From the NCBI GenBank assembly GCA_017963165.1, contig JAGCTZ010000058.1, positions 1 through 64,000 on the forward strand: 64,000 nucleotides of DNA, written 5' to 3'. Origin of the DNA: Treponema sp. (GTDB lineage Bacteria; Spirochaetota; Spirochaetia; Treponematales; Treponemataceae). The notes beneath the pieces are model-generated. The model was not told the DNA's origin. It saw only the letters and a program-made list of their open reading frames with translations, and ran no database searches. The first letter of the stretch is position 1. Each line of letters starts with the position of its first letter. Below, piece by piece: positions 1 to 8,176 of this stretch. The translations under genes were made by a program, and so were the position numbers.

Positions 1-104
1 TACCCCTTATTTCCACCAAAATACAAGTATACTACTCTTCTTATATGAACGGCAGATAAAGGTTTTGACTTAAGAAGAAAAAATATAATATATAGAAACA
101 ATAT

Positions 105-295
105 TGAAAAAATGCGGAGAGGAGGTTCTGGTTTTGCGGAGCGTTGAACGCGGGAAGTGCAGGGCTGCCGCAGGCAGGTCTGCACTTCGGAATAATTTCC
201 TATCCGCGTTCTCGGCGGAGCAAAATTGCAAGTTTTCGAAGAAAACTTGGTTAGGTTACGAAGTAACCGACGTTCTCCGCGGGAGCATTTTTTCA
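105..295. repeat. Palindromic MITE-like repeat, copy A
   Basis: The 191-bp element is bounded by the perfect 11-bp terminal inverted repeat TGAAAAAATGC / GCATTTTTTCA. Inside are nested stems: GAAGTGCAG with CTGCACTTC, GAACGCGG with CCGCGTTC, AAGTTTTC-gaa-GAAAACTT and GGTTAC-gaa-GTAACC. Its reverse complement shares ordered sequence blocks (GCCGAG, AAATTATTC, ACCTGCCTGCGGCAG, CACTTCC, CAGAACC, CTCCGCATTTTTTCA) with the copy at 49463-49615, so the two are homologous and lie in opposite orientation relative to the downstream plus-strand gene. I see no open frame of interest in it. It could be a non-autonomous mobile element or a structured RNA; orientation independence favours the former. Confidence 0.75.
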
Positions 296-345
296 TTCTT
301 ATAATTTTTTCTTATATTTTTTTTTCTTACGCCGATACTGACGGT

Positions 346-1074
346 ATGAACAAGTGTAAATTTTTCGCTATGATGGCGCTTTTGGTGGCGGGGGTTGTTA
401 TGACTGCTGCTGCGAAAGAAAAAGAAATTATCTATCAGCCTTATGAGCTGGACAAATTAATTCACGAAATTGAAGAACCTGGTGAACCTGTAATTACAGA
501 AGATTATATTATCTTTACAGCAGGAACAGACCACCGCAGTGTTGGTATTGCATTTGATTTTGAAAACTATCAGATTATTCATCCGTTCCAGATTCTTATG
601 AAGGTCGATGCCGATGGAAATAAAACACCTGTTCATATGTTTTACTGCTACGAGCGCAAGCATAAAATTCAGACAATTAAATATAGACTCATTATGGATG
701 GGCTTTGGACAACAGATCCGCTTAATCCAAACAAAGAATATGACGACAGCGTAAATTTATATTTTTCTAAAATCGATAACCTTGGAAAAATATACGAATA
801 TACAGAAAAAACAAAGGATGACATTGTCCGCTTCATATATAAAGGCGAAGAAGGCCTGAATCTTCATCTTGCAGGCACTTTTACAAACTGGGATCCATGG
901 ATTTACTCTCTGGAAGAAACTTCGCCAGGCTTTTATGAGCTTTCATTACCATTACCATCTGGAAAATATTACTATAATTACTATATAGGTCTTACACCTG
1001 TGCTTGATAACACAAATCCAGAAAAAGCATACACTCTTGACGGGCGCAGTGCATCGGTAATTGTAGTAGATTAA
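346..1074 (+). CDS. Secreted protein with C-terminal CBM48-like (glycogen-binding type) domain
   Basis: A 242-aa protein that starts with a signal peptide (MNKCKFFAMMALLVAGVVMTAAA, cleavage expected after the alanines), so it should act in the periplasm or envelope. The last 80 residues carry the early-set/CBM48 pattern found in AMPK-beta and isoamylases: a strand, then HLAGTFTNWDPW, then a Y-x-L-x-L-P-L-P-SGKYYYNYYI segment. The middle 130 residues I do not recognise. I chose ATG 346 because the frame upstream runs through a palindromic repeat and the signal peptide begins exactly here. There is no clear Shine-Dalgarno sequence. The stop overlaps the convergent DUF4230 gene by 4 bp. A carbohydrate-binding role is inferred from the fold; no catalytic domain is visible. 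Confidence 0.75.
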   Translation: MNKCKFFAMMALLVAGVVMTAAAKEKEIIYQPYELDKLIHEIEEPGEPVITEDYIIFTAGTDHRSVGIAFDFENYQIIHPFQILMKVDADGNKTPVHMFYCYERKHKIQTIKYRLIMDGLWTTDPLNPNKEYDDSVNLYFSKIDNLGKIYEYTEKTKDDIVRFIYKGEEGLNLHLAGTFTNWDPWIYSLEETSPGFYELSLPLPSGKYYYNYYIGLTPVLDNTNPEKAYTLDGRSASVIVVD

Positions 1075-1748
1075 ACAACTATAACTTCTTCAAAGCCTGC
1101 TGCCATCATAATCTGCTGAATTACTTTTTTGGCATTTTCGCGGGCATCGTTTAAAATACCTTCATCAATCAAATCTTCAAGAGTGTCATTTTTCTTTTTT
1201 TCAAGTTCGGTGAAGACTTCATCCAAAGTAATAGGAATAAAAATATTATGAGCTTCATCAAAGACTTCTTGAGATTCTATTTCATTTCCCAAAACTTCAA
1301 CATCAGGAATACGTATTCTTAAAGATTTTCCTTCATTATATACTTCAATATCACTTTTGGTAATATCAGGAATACCCATACGAATGATTCCTGTAAACTT
1401 TACGATTGCGAAACTTTTTCCTAAAAACTTCGATTTATTAACAGAAACAATATCACTATAACGATTTTTCGCAGTTACCAACTCCTGACAAAGTGACAAT
1501 TGGCTCATTACTATAGCAACATTTACTTCTTTTTTTGGAGCAAATTTCTTTGTAAATACATAGTACCCACCAAACAAAAGAACAATAAGTAGAAAAAGAA
1601 TTATGATTATCTTTGTAAGAATTCCACCAAAAAATCCGCTTCCATGACGATGAACTTTCATTTCTCTTTTAGGATTAAACCCAGTTTCTTGTTTAATTTT
1701 CTCTGCTTCACGCAATAAAGATTTTTTTTCGTTTATTTTCTCTTTCAT
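1071..1748 (-). CDS. DUF4230 family single-pass membrane protein
   Basis: A 225-aa protein with a short basic cytoplasmic N-terminus, one membrane segment near residues 45-65 (ILTKIIIILFLLIVLLFGGYY) and a large domain outside the membrane. That domain contains the DUF4230 pattern: ELVTAKNRYSDIV, the strand pair GIIRMGIPDI and LRIRIPDVEVL, and a C-terminal helix with NDARENAKKVIQQ. The family has no known function. The start at 1748 is preferred over an in-frame start 57 bases upstream because the upstream residues look non-coding and because an extended -10 (TGTTATAAT) ends six bases before this ATG, which would make the mRNA leaderless. It follows the patatin gene on the same strand but has its own promoter-like sequence. 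Confidence 0.8.
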   Translation of the reverse strand: MKEKINEKKSLLREAEKIKQETGFNPKREMKVHRHGSGFFGGILTKIIIILFLLIVLLFGGYYVFTKKFAPKKEVNVAIVMSQLSLCQELVTAKNRYSDIVSVNKSKFLGKSFAIVKFTGIIRMGIPDITKSDIEVYNEGKSLRIRIPDVEVLGNEIESQEVFDEAHNIFIPITLDEVFTELEKKKNDTLEDLIDEGILNDARENAKKVIQQIMMAAGFEEVIVV

Positions 1749-1754
1749 ATCTTT

Positions 1755-1763
1755 ATTATAACA
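1755..1763 (-). promoter_or_regulatory. Extended -10 promoter element abutting the DUF4230 start codon
   Basis: On the minus strand TGTTATAAT is followed by six bases (AAAGAT) and then ATG. With normal spacing transcription would start at or beside the A of the ATG. No good -35 is present (TTTGCA 17 bp upstream), which fits an extended -10 promoter. Inference only. Confidence 0.45.
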
Positions 1764-1817
1764 GCAATTATTATAAATGCAAATCAAGAAATTGAACCGT
1801 CTCAAAAAAAGAATAAT

Positions 1818-2654
1818 CTATTGAAACCAAAAATCAGAAACTGGAAAATAATTATTCTCTTGTAGTACTTTTACAGTATCCTTATACCCTAATTCAATAA
1901 GATATCTTATGTTATTTCTATTAAAGTTTAGTGTTCCCAATATCAATCCTCCCAGCCATTCGCTTGGGATAATAGGAATAATCTTAAAACCAGGGATAAA
2001 ATCAAGATTATCCAGATATTTATCTTTTAGATACACAAGAAATATAGTATCTATATCAAATTTTGGATTACTTGCCATTTCTTCGATTGGTTCCCATGGT
2101 AAGTTATTCCCAAAAAGATGAAATAATAAGCCTCCTCCATCTGAATAAAAATCATTTTCAAAAAAAATTTTATCACACAACAAAGGTACAGCTGATGTTG
2201 CAAGTAGTAATTGTTTTATATCGGTATCTCGATAGTTATTTAATTTAAAATAACAAATTTCCCAATCAGAATCTCTTAAGGCATCAACATATATTTCAGG
2301 ATATAAAAGATTAGTAATATTACATATATTGACTCCATCAATCATTGTTCCTAAACCGTTTTGAGATATTGTTTCATAATCATTAACCATGTACTCTGGG
2401 GCATCTTCAATCCATAAATTTTCTATCTTATCAATAGATTCAGATGCAAATAAAGCAGCATTTAACCCACCAACACTTGCTCCACTTATTGCTGTTATTT
2501 TTGATGCAATACCATATTCGTTAAGAGCTTTCCAAACTCCAACCTGGTAAGCACCTTTTCCTCCACCACCTGATAAAACTAATCCATATTCCTTTGAAAA
2601 TAAAAGTAATGAATTGAAAAGTAAAAAGATAATTAACAGTTTTCGTTTTAACAT
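1818..2654 (-). CDS. Patatin-like phospholipase, exported
   Basis: A 278-aa serine hydrolase of the patatin/RssA type. Residues 1-20 form a signal peptide. The oxyanion loop GGGGKGAYQVGV follows at about 29-40, the nucleophile elbow GASVGG at about 59-64, and the catalytic Asp lies in the SDGGG motif near residue 172. All expected catalytic residues are present, so it is probably an active lipid acyl hydrolase in the envelope. Its start codon overlaps the stop of the upstream 181-aa gene by one base (TAATG), indicating translational coupling and a two-gene operon. Substrate is unknown; treponemes scavenge host lipids, which is a plausible but unproven role. Confidence 0.88.
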   Translation of the reverse strand: MLKRKLLIIFLLFNSLLLFSKEYGLVLSGGGGKGAYQVGVWKALNEYGIASKITAISGASVGGLNAALFASESIDKIENLWIEDAPEYMVNDYETISQNGLGTMIDGVNICNITNLLYPEIYVDALRDSDWEICYFKLNNYRDTDIKQLLLATSAVPLLCDKIFFENDFYSDGGGLLFHLFGNNLPWEPIEEMASNPKFDIDTIFLVYLKDKYLDNLDFIPGFKIIPIIPSEWLGGLILGTLNFNRNNIRYLIELGYKDTVKVLQENNYFPVSDFWFQ

Positions 2655-3199
2655 TAAAAAAGAACCTTCTTATTTAATTTTTTCCCAAGATAAAAATCTT
2701 CAATTTGTGAATTTTGAAAAATTATCGAAGATGTCATCTTTAATTTAAGACCAGAAATATCAAAATGATTTAAATTACAAAGAATAACATCAGCAGGAAT
2801 AAGAATTATGCGTTGAGCTCTTATTCTTGGTTTCTTTAAATTCTCATTGTATGATATTTTTATTCCTTCATTAACACCAAGTTCGTTTGCAAGTGGATAA
2901 TCTTTACCAAAAATCTTTGAAATAATCACATTTTTAATTAATAATGATTCCTTGAATGTCAATCCTCTCGATTCACAAATATCAAACCAATCATTTGTAA
3001 CATCCTTTTTTTTAAATTCTACCATCAAAAAATCATTTTCATTTATCTGAAAAGGATAAGTAACTGTACATTCGTTACATTTCCATACTCCATTCAATTC
3101 TTGTATATCATTTATAGGTTTTGCATAGATTTGTTTGGATAAAAAGAAATATAATAATACAAATTGAATAAAGAAAAATCTTTTGAAATTTGATTCCAT
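2654..3199 (-). CDS. Hypothetical exported protein, coupled to patatin
   Basis: A 181-aa protein I do not recognise. It begins with a hydrophobic export signal (FFFIQFVLLYFFLSKQIYA), then a short region with a C-x-x-C pair (WKCNECTVTYP), and a mostly beta-predicted body. The start at 3199 (MESNFKRFF) is chosen because it precedes the signal; an upstream in-frame start would add only 12 residues. It shares a TAATG junction with the patatin gene and so is probably its operon partner, perhaps a chaperone or substrate-binding accessory. That role is a guess from position only. Confidence 0.6.
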   Translation of the reverse strand: MESNFKRFFFIQFVLLYFFLSKQIYAKPINDIQELNGVWKCNECTVTYPFQINENDFLMVEFKKKDVTNDWFDICESRGLTFKESLLIKNVIISKIFGKDYPLANELGVNEGIKISYNENLKKPRIRAQRIILIPADVILCNLNHFDISGLKLKMTSSIIFQNSQIEDFYLGKKLNKKVLF

Positions 3200-3395
3200 A
3201 ATAAAAATTGTAAAACTTATGATTATTAAAATCAATAATTCATAGAAATAAAACTATTAGAATTCAATTTTTTGTAATTAATATTCAAAAAGCCAATAAA
3301 ATAAATTTTTCAAAATAATTATTGTTTTTTGTGATTTTTTTCCAGTTTTTTTGTATAAAGTCCCCTTTTTTATCATATATATATAGTATAGAAAT

Positions 3396-3434
3396 AAATA
3401 ATTCCAATGGGTATCGCGTTGCGGTAGGGAATTA
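3396..3434 (+). other. Stem-loop in the leader of the transposase-family gene
   Basis: ATAATTCC is matched by GGAATTAT about 20 bases later, enclosing a second short stem (TATCGC-gtt-GCGGTA). It lies between an AT-rich stretch and the ribosome binding site GAGGG of the downstream gene. It may limit translation of the nuclease or be part of a repeat; nothing else in the window matches it. Confidence 0.35.
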
Positions 3435-3463
3435 TATCCAGAGAAATTATACGAGGGAATAAT

Positions 3464-4312
3464 ATGGCGCAAACTATTTTTGACAACATTAATCCAGCTG
3501 TTATGGAACGGATTAAGAATCTTAGACTCATTGATGACGAACTTATGACGGTAGTCTTTAGCGGTGATAAGGAAGCAACTGAATTATTAATCAGAATTCT
3601 TTTAAACAGAAATGATCTTAGGGTAACAAAATCTATGACACAGGCCCAAAAACATAATCTTTTTGGGCGTTCAGTTACTTTGGATATTGTTGCAGAAGAT
3701 ATTTTTAAAACAGAATATAACATTGAGATACAAAGAGCAGACAAAGGTGCCGGAGCAAAAAGAATCCGCTATCATCAAGCAATGCTTGACAGCCATTCTC
3801 TCAAAAAGAAAAAAGATTTTGAGGATCTACCAAATCTTTATATCATTTTTATTTTAGAACATGATCTTTTCGGAAAAAACGAACCAATTTATTTTGTAAG
3901 CAAAATCTTAAATATAAAGGATGAAGACGGGAAATATTTGCCTTTTGACGATGGTTGTAATATAATGTACGTCAATGGAGAATACAGGGGTGATGATGCC
4001 CTCGGCAAGCTTATGCATGACTTCTCCACTCCTAATGCCGACGAAATGAATTACAATAGGCTTGCTGAAAAGGTAAGATTTTACAAACAAGATGAAACGG
4101 GGGTACAAAACATGTGCAAGATTGTAGAAGAATATGGCGATGAACGTGCCGCCGAAGCATTGAAACAAGGTATTCAACAGGGCGAACAAAAAAAGGCTAT
4201 TGAAGATGCTGTAAACCTTCTAAAAACTAATTTACTAACTCCAGAACAAATTGCACAGACAATCAAGCTCCCCCTCCAAAAAGTCCTTGAACTACAAAAA
4301 CAGATAAATTAA
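3464..4312 (+). CDS. PD-(D/E)XK nuclease family transposase (Rpn/PDDEXK_2-like)
   Basis: A 282-aa protein of the recombination-promoting nuclease/putative transposase group. The PD-(D/E)XK core is visible: Asp74 in VTLDIVAED, then Glu88 and Gln90 in the strand YNIEIQ, followed by the basic helix AKRIRYHQAML. The N-terminus (NPAVMERIKNLRLIDDELMTVVF) is typical of the family, and the C-terminus has a small HTH-like segment (LTPEQIAQTIKLPLQKVLEL). The ribosome binding site GAGGG lies 7-8 bases before ATG. No terminal inverted repeats, target duplications or partner genes flank it, so it stands alone. Such genes are often multicopy in treponemes and their mobility is uncertain. It looks intact. 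Confidence 0.85.
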   Translation: MAQTIFDNINPAVMERIKNLRLIDDELMTVVFSGDKEATELLIRILLNRNDLRVTKSMTQAQKHNLFGRSVTLDIVAEDIFKTEYNIEIQRADKGAGAKRIRYHQAMLDSHSLKKKKDFEDLPNLYIIFILEHDLFGKNEPIYFVSKILNIKDEDGKYLPFDDGCNIMYVNGEYRGDDALGKLMHDFSTPNADEMNYNRLAEKVRFYKQDETGVQNMCKIVEEYGDERAAEALKQGIQQGEQKKAIEDAVNLLKTNLLTPEQIAQTIKLPLQKVLELQKQIN

Positions 4313-4435
4313 CAAACAATATCTAATCAATAATTTCTAATAGAACAAAAAAGAGAGAGAATATCGAAATTCCTTGTTTTTTTCCGTTTTTCTTATTATC
4401 TTTAAAGAATAAAGCCAAAATAAAGGAGATTGCAA

Positions 4436-5395
4436 ATGGCAGAAGAAACAATCAAGCCGGCTAAAAAGCACCGACTTATAAAACCTTCTTTTTTCATTTG
4501 GATGATTATCCTTGCACTCGCAATCGTAGCAGGATTTTCAAGTTTTTATGTCGTAGACGAAACCGAAAATGCGGTTATTACACGCTTTGGAAAATATACG
4601 ACAACAGTTGGACCAGGACTTCATGCGAAGCTTCCGTTTGGAATTGATAAGAACTATAACGTAGATATTTCTACTGTCCGTGCAGAGCAGTTTGGATTTA
4701 AAACTGTAAAAGCAGGTCGTAATAACGAATATAAAAACAATATTTACGAAGAATCAGAAATGCTTACAGGCGACTTGAATATCGTAGATGTTGAATGGAT
4801 TATTCAATACAAGGTTGTAGATCCTAAGCAGTGGCTCTTTGGAGTTTACGAAAAGGAACAGACAATCCGCGATATTTCACGCTCTGTAATAAATACTCTT
4901 GTAGGTGACCGTGCAATTCTTGCTGTAATGAGTTCTGAACGTTCTACAATTCAGGATCAGGCTCAGACAATGATGAATGACAACTTTAAATCACTTGGTC
5001 TTGGTATAAACGTAACAACAGTTCAGTTACAGAACGTTGTTCCTCCTGCAGAAGTTCAGGCTGCATTCGAAGACGTAAACAAGGCAAGCCAGGATATGAA
5101 GCGCTTTATCAACGAAGGTAAGGAATCTTACAATGCAGAGATTCCAAAGGCACAGGGTGAAGCAGACCGTCAGATTCAGGTTGCAGAAGGTTATGCTGCA
5201 GAACGTGTAAACATGGCAAAAGGTGATGTTGCCCGTTTTGATGCAGTTTACGAAGAATACAAGCGTTCTCCTAAAGTAACAAAAGAGCGTATTTATCTTG
5301 AAACAATGGACGAAATTTTCGGCAGTGACACAAAACCTACCCTTATAGACAGCGAGCTTGAAAATCTTGTTCCAGTAAAAAATCTTAAGGACTAA
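4436..5395 (+). CDS. hflK: HflK, SPFH-domain regulator of the FtsH protease
   Basis: A 319-aa membrane protein. After a basic N-terminus there is one membrane helix (about residues 20-42), then the SPFH/prohibitin domain with the start pattern VVDETENAVITRFGKY and VGPGLHAKLPFG, and a coiled-coil region rich in Ala/Glu (EIPKAQGEADRQIQVAEGYAAERV). In known bacteria HflK and HflC assemble into a large periplasmic cage around FtsH and modulate its proteolysis. AAAGGAG seven bases upstream fixes the start at 4436. hflC follows after 13 bases with its own Shine-Dalgarno, so the pair is an operon, probably extended by the 581-residue gene downstream. Confidence 0.93.
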   Translation: MAEETIKPAKKHRLIKPSFFIWMIILALAIVAGFSSFYVVDETENAVITRFGKYTTTVGPGLHAKLPFGIDKNYNVDISTVRAEQFGFKTVKAGRNNEYKNNIYEESEMLTGDLNIVDVEWIIQYKVVDPKQWLFGVYEKEQTIRDISRSVINTLVGDRAILAVMSSERSTIQDQAQTMMNDNFKSLGLGINVTTVQLQNVVPPAEVQAAFEDVNKASQDMKRFINEGKESYNAEIPKAQGEADRQIQVAEGYAAERVNMAKGDVARFDAVYEEYKRSPKVTKERIYLETMDEIFGSDTKPTLIDSELENLVPVKNLKD

Positions 5396-5408
5396 GGAGG
5401 AATAGAAA

Positions 5409-6392
5409 ATGACTAAAGCTATGAAAAAATTTATTGGTTGGTTAATTACTATAGTTATTCTTGTTGTTCTGTTCCTTGCAGCCGGTCCTTTATATATTGT
5501 AAACGAAGGAACTCAGGTTGTTGTAACCCGCTTCAGCAAGATTGTTAATTCTCATACTGATTCCGGACTCCATTTTAAGGTTCCATTCCTTGATCATGTA
5601 ATTGAATATCCAAAGCTGATTCTGTCGCTTGATGGTGACGAGCAGCGCATTCCTACAAAGGAAAATCAGTATATTATAGTTGATACTACTTCGCGCTGGA
5701 GAATTGTAGACCCTGTTGCGTTCTATCAGAATTTCCAGACTCTTACAAATTCTTATAACAAGCTTTCTGATATTATTGACTCTTCATGCCGTACTGTTAT
5801 TACACAGAATAGAATGAGCGAAATTGTCCGTTCTTCAAACATCATCAACGAAAGCAGAACCGAAGAACAGACAGATGAAGATACAATTGAAATCAATAAC
5901 CTTGTAAATGCCGACACCACAAACGAAGTTGTAACAAAGGGCCGTAGTGAGCTTTGTAAGCAGATGGCAGAAAAAGCACGCAGCGAAATCAAGGGCTACG
6001 GAATTGAACTTATTGATATTGTACCACGTCAGGTAAAATACTCTGATGAACTTAATGAATCTGTTTACAACAGTATGATTAAGGACAGAAACCAGGTTGC
6101 TCAGGCTTACCGCTCTCTTGGTGAAGGTAAAAAAGCTGAATGGCTTGGTCGTCTTGAAAGTGACAAGCGTACAATTGCTTCTGAAGCTTACAGAAAATCA
6201 GAGGAAATCAAAGGTAATGCCGATGCCGAAGCTGCTGCTATTTACGCCGCTGCTTACAACAAGGATCCGGAATTCTATACCTTCTGGAAGAGCATGGAAT
6301 CTTACAAAAATAATCTTAAAGATTACCCTGCAACCTTGAGCACAAGCATGGATTACTTTGACTATTTGTATAGTGCCGACGGAAAACGATAA
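5409..6392 (+). CDS. hflC: HflC, partner of HflK
   Basis: A 327-aa protein with an N-terminal membrane helix (residues about 8-28) and an SPFH domain starting at YIVNEGTQVVVTRFSKIV, with LHFKVPFLDHVIEYPK. A central insertion (NESRTEEQTDEDTIEI and following) is acidic and longer than in the E. coli protein. The C-terminal part is an Ala-rich helix (SEEIKGNADAEAAAIYAAAYNKDPEFYTFWKSMESYK), a signature of HflC. AAGGAGG lies nine bases before the ATG. It should form the HflKC complex with the gene just upstream. Confidence 0.93.
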   Translation: MTKAMKKFIGWLITIVILVVLFLAAGPLYIVNEGTQVVVTRFSKIVNSHTDSGLHFKVPFLDHVIEYPKLILSLDGDEQRIPTKENQYIIVDTTSRWRIVDPVAFYQNFQTLTNSYNKLSDIIDSSCRTVITQNRMSEIVRSSNIINESRTEEQTDEDTIEINNLVNADTTNEVVTKGRSELCKQMAEKARSEIKGYGIELIDIVPRQVKYSDELNESVYNSMIKDRNQVAQAYRSLGEGKKAEWLGRLESDKRTIASEAYRKSEEIKGNADAEAAAIYAAAYNKDPEFYTFWKSMESYKNNLKDYPATLSTSMDYFDYLYSADGKR

Positions 6393-6403
6393 GAGGAATA
6401 AAA

Positions 6404-8149
6404 ATGAAAAATGTAGTTAGTATTGTTGATGATGACCTCCGGCTTTGTTCCGGACTTGATGAATATTCGTTTGGAAAAACAAACTTTAACACAATCGTAA
6501 CCCAGAAGGGTTTAATTGCTGAATGTGATTCCGAACCCGGCAAACCTCTGCATTTTTCATTTACTCCATGGTGCTTTACAGATATTAAATCTTACGAAGT
6601 CGAAGGCGCCGCAGAACCTTTAGTTTTTTATTGTGCAAAGAATCCGCTTTCTAAAAATGCTTTACCTCTTTCAGAGTTGTATGAGCTTTGCGGAAAAGCC
6701 GATTCTTCAAAATCCGATAAGGATAATATGTATCTTGCCTCGCTTGCAGTCTGTACAATTTTTACACAGGCTGCAAACGAAGAATGTGAACTCCCTTTAA
6801 TTGGAAGCGGTGGTATTATTGTTGACGGACTTGACGGAAAATTAAGGCTTTTATTTCTTCCGCAGGATATCTTCAAGTATTCAATTGCAGGACTTGATTC
6901 TATAGAACAGGCAGCCCTTCACAACTGCTGGGTAAATCCAAGCCTTAAAGGACTTCCTGCAATCTGCTTTGCACGAGCCTGCACTGCTTATAAAATGCTT
7001 ACAGGCCGTTTTGCCTACCCTTCTGCTGACACACTTTCAAGAAATGCAGATATTCTTGACAGAAAATTTCTTCCGCTTGAACTTAGCGTAAATGGAATTA
7101 ATCAGACTCTCGCTGAAGCTGTAAACAACGGCTTAAAGCTCAACTCTACTTCTGTTGCAATTCCAGGTAAAAAGGCAAAGGGCAAAAAGAGCGAAGATCT
7201 TGTTCCAGAAAAAGACTTCCCGCTTGATCTGCTTGCAACTGCAAAAGAAGACATTTCTTCAACACTTTCTGATGCAGATTTTGAAGAAAAAGTTAAATCA
7301 TACCAGAAGCATCAGGAATCACGCGTAAACACAAAAAGAACAATCAGACGAAATACGACAACTATAACTGTAATTCTTATTGCTATTCTTGCCGGAATTA
7401 TCTGTATAAGAAACGGCTACAAGAATTATATGGACGATTATACGACAAAAGGCTTTACTTCTATAGAAACAATTCAAACCTTCTTTAAGGGCATGAATAC
7501 AATGGATATTCCGCTTATTCAAACCTTTATAAAAGGAAAATCGGCAAACAGATATCTTGATTCAATAAGCAATGTTTACGTTATAAGTAAGCAGCGCCAG
7601 TCTTCTGGTGGTGACGGCGGTTATCTTAAGCCTGCAAAATATTTCCTTACTGTCACAGATTCTACCAAGCTTACGTATGCAGGTTTGTATGGAGCAACTA
7701 ACATAAAAGTTGATGGTATTTCAATTGATGAATATATAGATCTTCCTAAAAATAAGGATAAACCTGAACCTATAACCGAAGAACGTGGAATTACAATTCA
7801 GAAAGGCGACAAGTCAATTCATCTTGTAGAATATTATACAATTCATACAGAAGGCACAAACAACGATATTTACGTTACAAAATGCAACGATACCTTTACC
7901 CTTACATATTTAAAAGACAAATGGGTAATTACTGATATAGATTCTGTAGCACAGGATATTGATATCAACAGCAATATTTTCAAGGGTGAATATTTTAACC
8001 GTGTAATTGCAAACGGTGGTGATGTTGTTAAATCTATTAAAGAGCTTTCTCTTACTTATGATTTCCTGCCGTCAGAAAAAGAAATGACAATCGAGAAAAA
8101 ACTGCTTGATGAATATATTGCAGATCCATACAAAGGAATTTTGAATTAA
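6404..8149 (+). CDS. Conserved membrane protein of unknown function, possible pseudokinase-like N-terminus
   Basis: A 581-aa protein with a cytoplasmic N-terminal region of about 315 residues, one membrane helix (ITVILIAILAGIICI, about 320-337) and an extracytoplasmic C-terminal half of 240 residues. Residues around 190-250 (FARACTAYKMLTGRFAYPSADT) resemble the helix-F region of protein kinases (Y-x-L-L-T-G-x-x-P-Y), but I see no Gly-rich loop, HRD or DFG motif, so if it is kinase-like it is degenerate. The gene starts 11 bases after hflC with an AGAGGA ribosome binding site, and it probably belongs to the same transcript. Its job may relate to membrane protein quality control by association. 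I do not assign a function. Confidence 0.6.
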   Translation: MKNVVSIVDDDLRLCSGLDEYSFGKTNFNTIVTQKGLIAECDSEPGKPLHFSFTPWCFTDIKSYEVEGAAEPLVFYCAKNPLSKNALPLSELYELCGKADSSKSDKDNMYLASLAVCTIFTQAANEECELPLIGSGGIIVDGLDGKLRLLFLPQDIFKYSIAGLDSIEQAALHNCWVNPSLKGLPAICFARACTAYKMLTGRFAYPSADTLSRNADILDRKFLPLELSVNGINQTLAEAVNNGLKLNSTSVAIPGKKAKGKKSEDLVPEKDFPLDLLATAKEDISSTLSDADFEEKVKSYQKHQESRVNTKRTIRRNTTTITVILIAILAGIICIRNGYKNYMDDYTTKGFTSIETIQTFFKGMNTMDIPLIQTFIKGKSANRYLDSISNVYVISKQRQSSGGDGGYLKPAKYFLTVTDSTKLTYAGLYGATNIKVDGISIDEYIDLPKNKDKPEPITEERGITIQKGDKSIHLVEYYTIHTEGTNNDIYVTKCNDTFTLTYLKDKWVITDIDSVAQDIDINSNIFKGEYFNRVIANGGDVVKSIKELSLTYDFLPSEKEMTIEKKLLDEYIADPYKGILN

Positions 8150-8176
8150 TCTTTGCTGTACAGGCAGTTTATATTG

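Noticed and set aside
331..338. GCCGATAC as a sigma-28 (FliA) -10 box before the first gene
   Set aside because: No TAAA-type -35 box lies 15 bases upstream, and the gene is not flagellar.
104..345. Open frames and an N-terminal extension through the palindromic repeat at 105-295
   Set aside because: The sequence is a structured repeat, and the downstream protein has a proper signal peptide starting at 346.
3236..4435. A complete insertion sequence around the PD-(D/E)XK gene
   Set aside because: I could find no terminal inverted repeats or target duplication flanking the gene.
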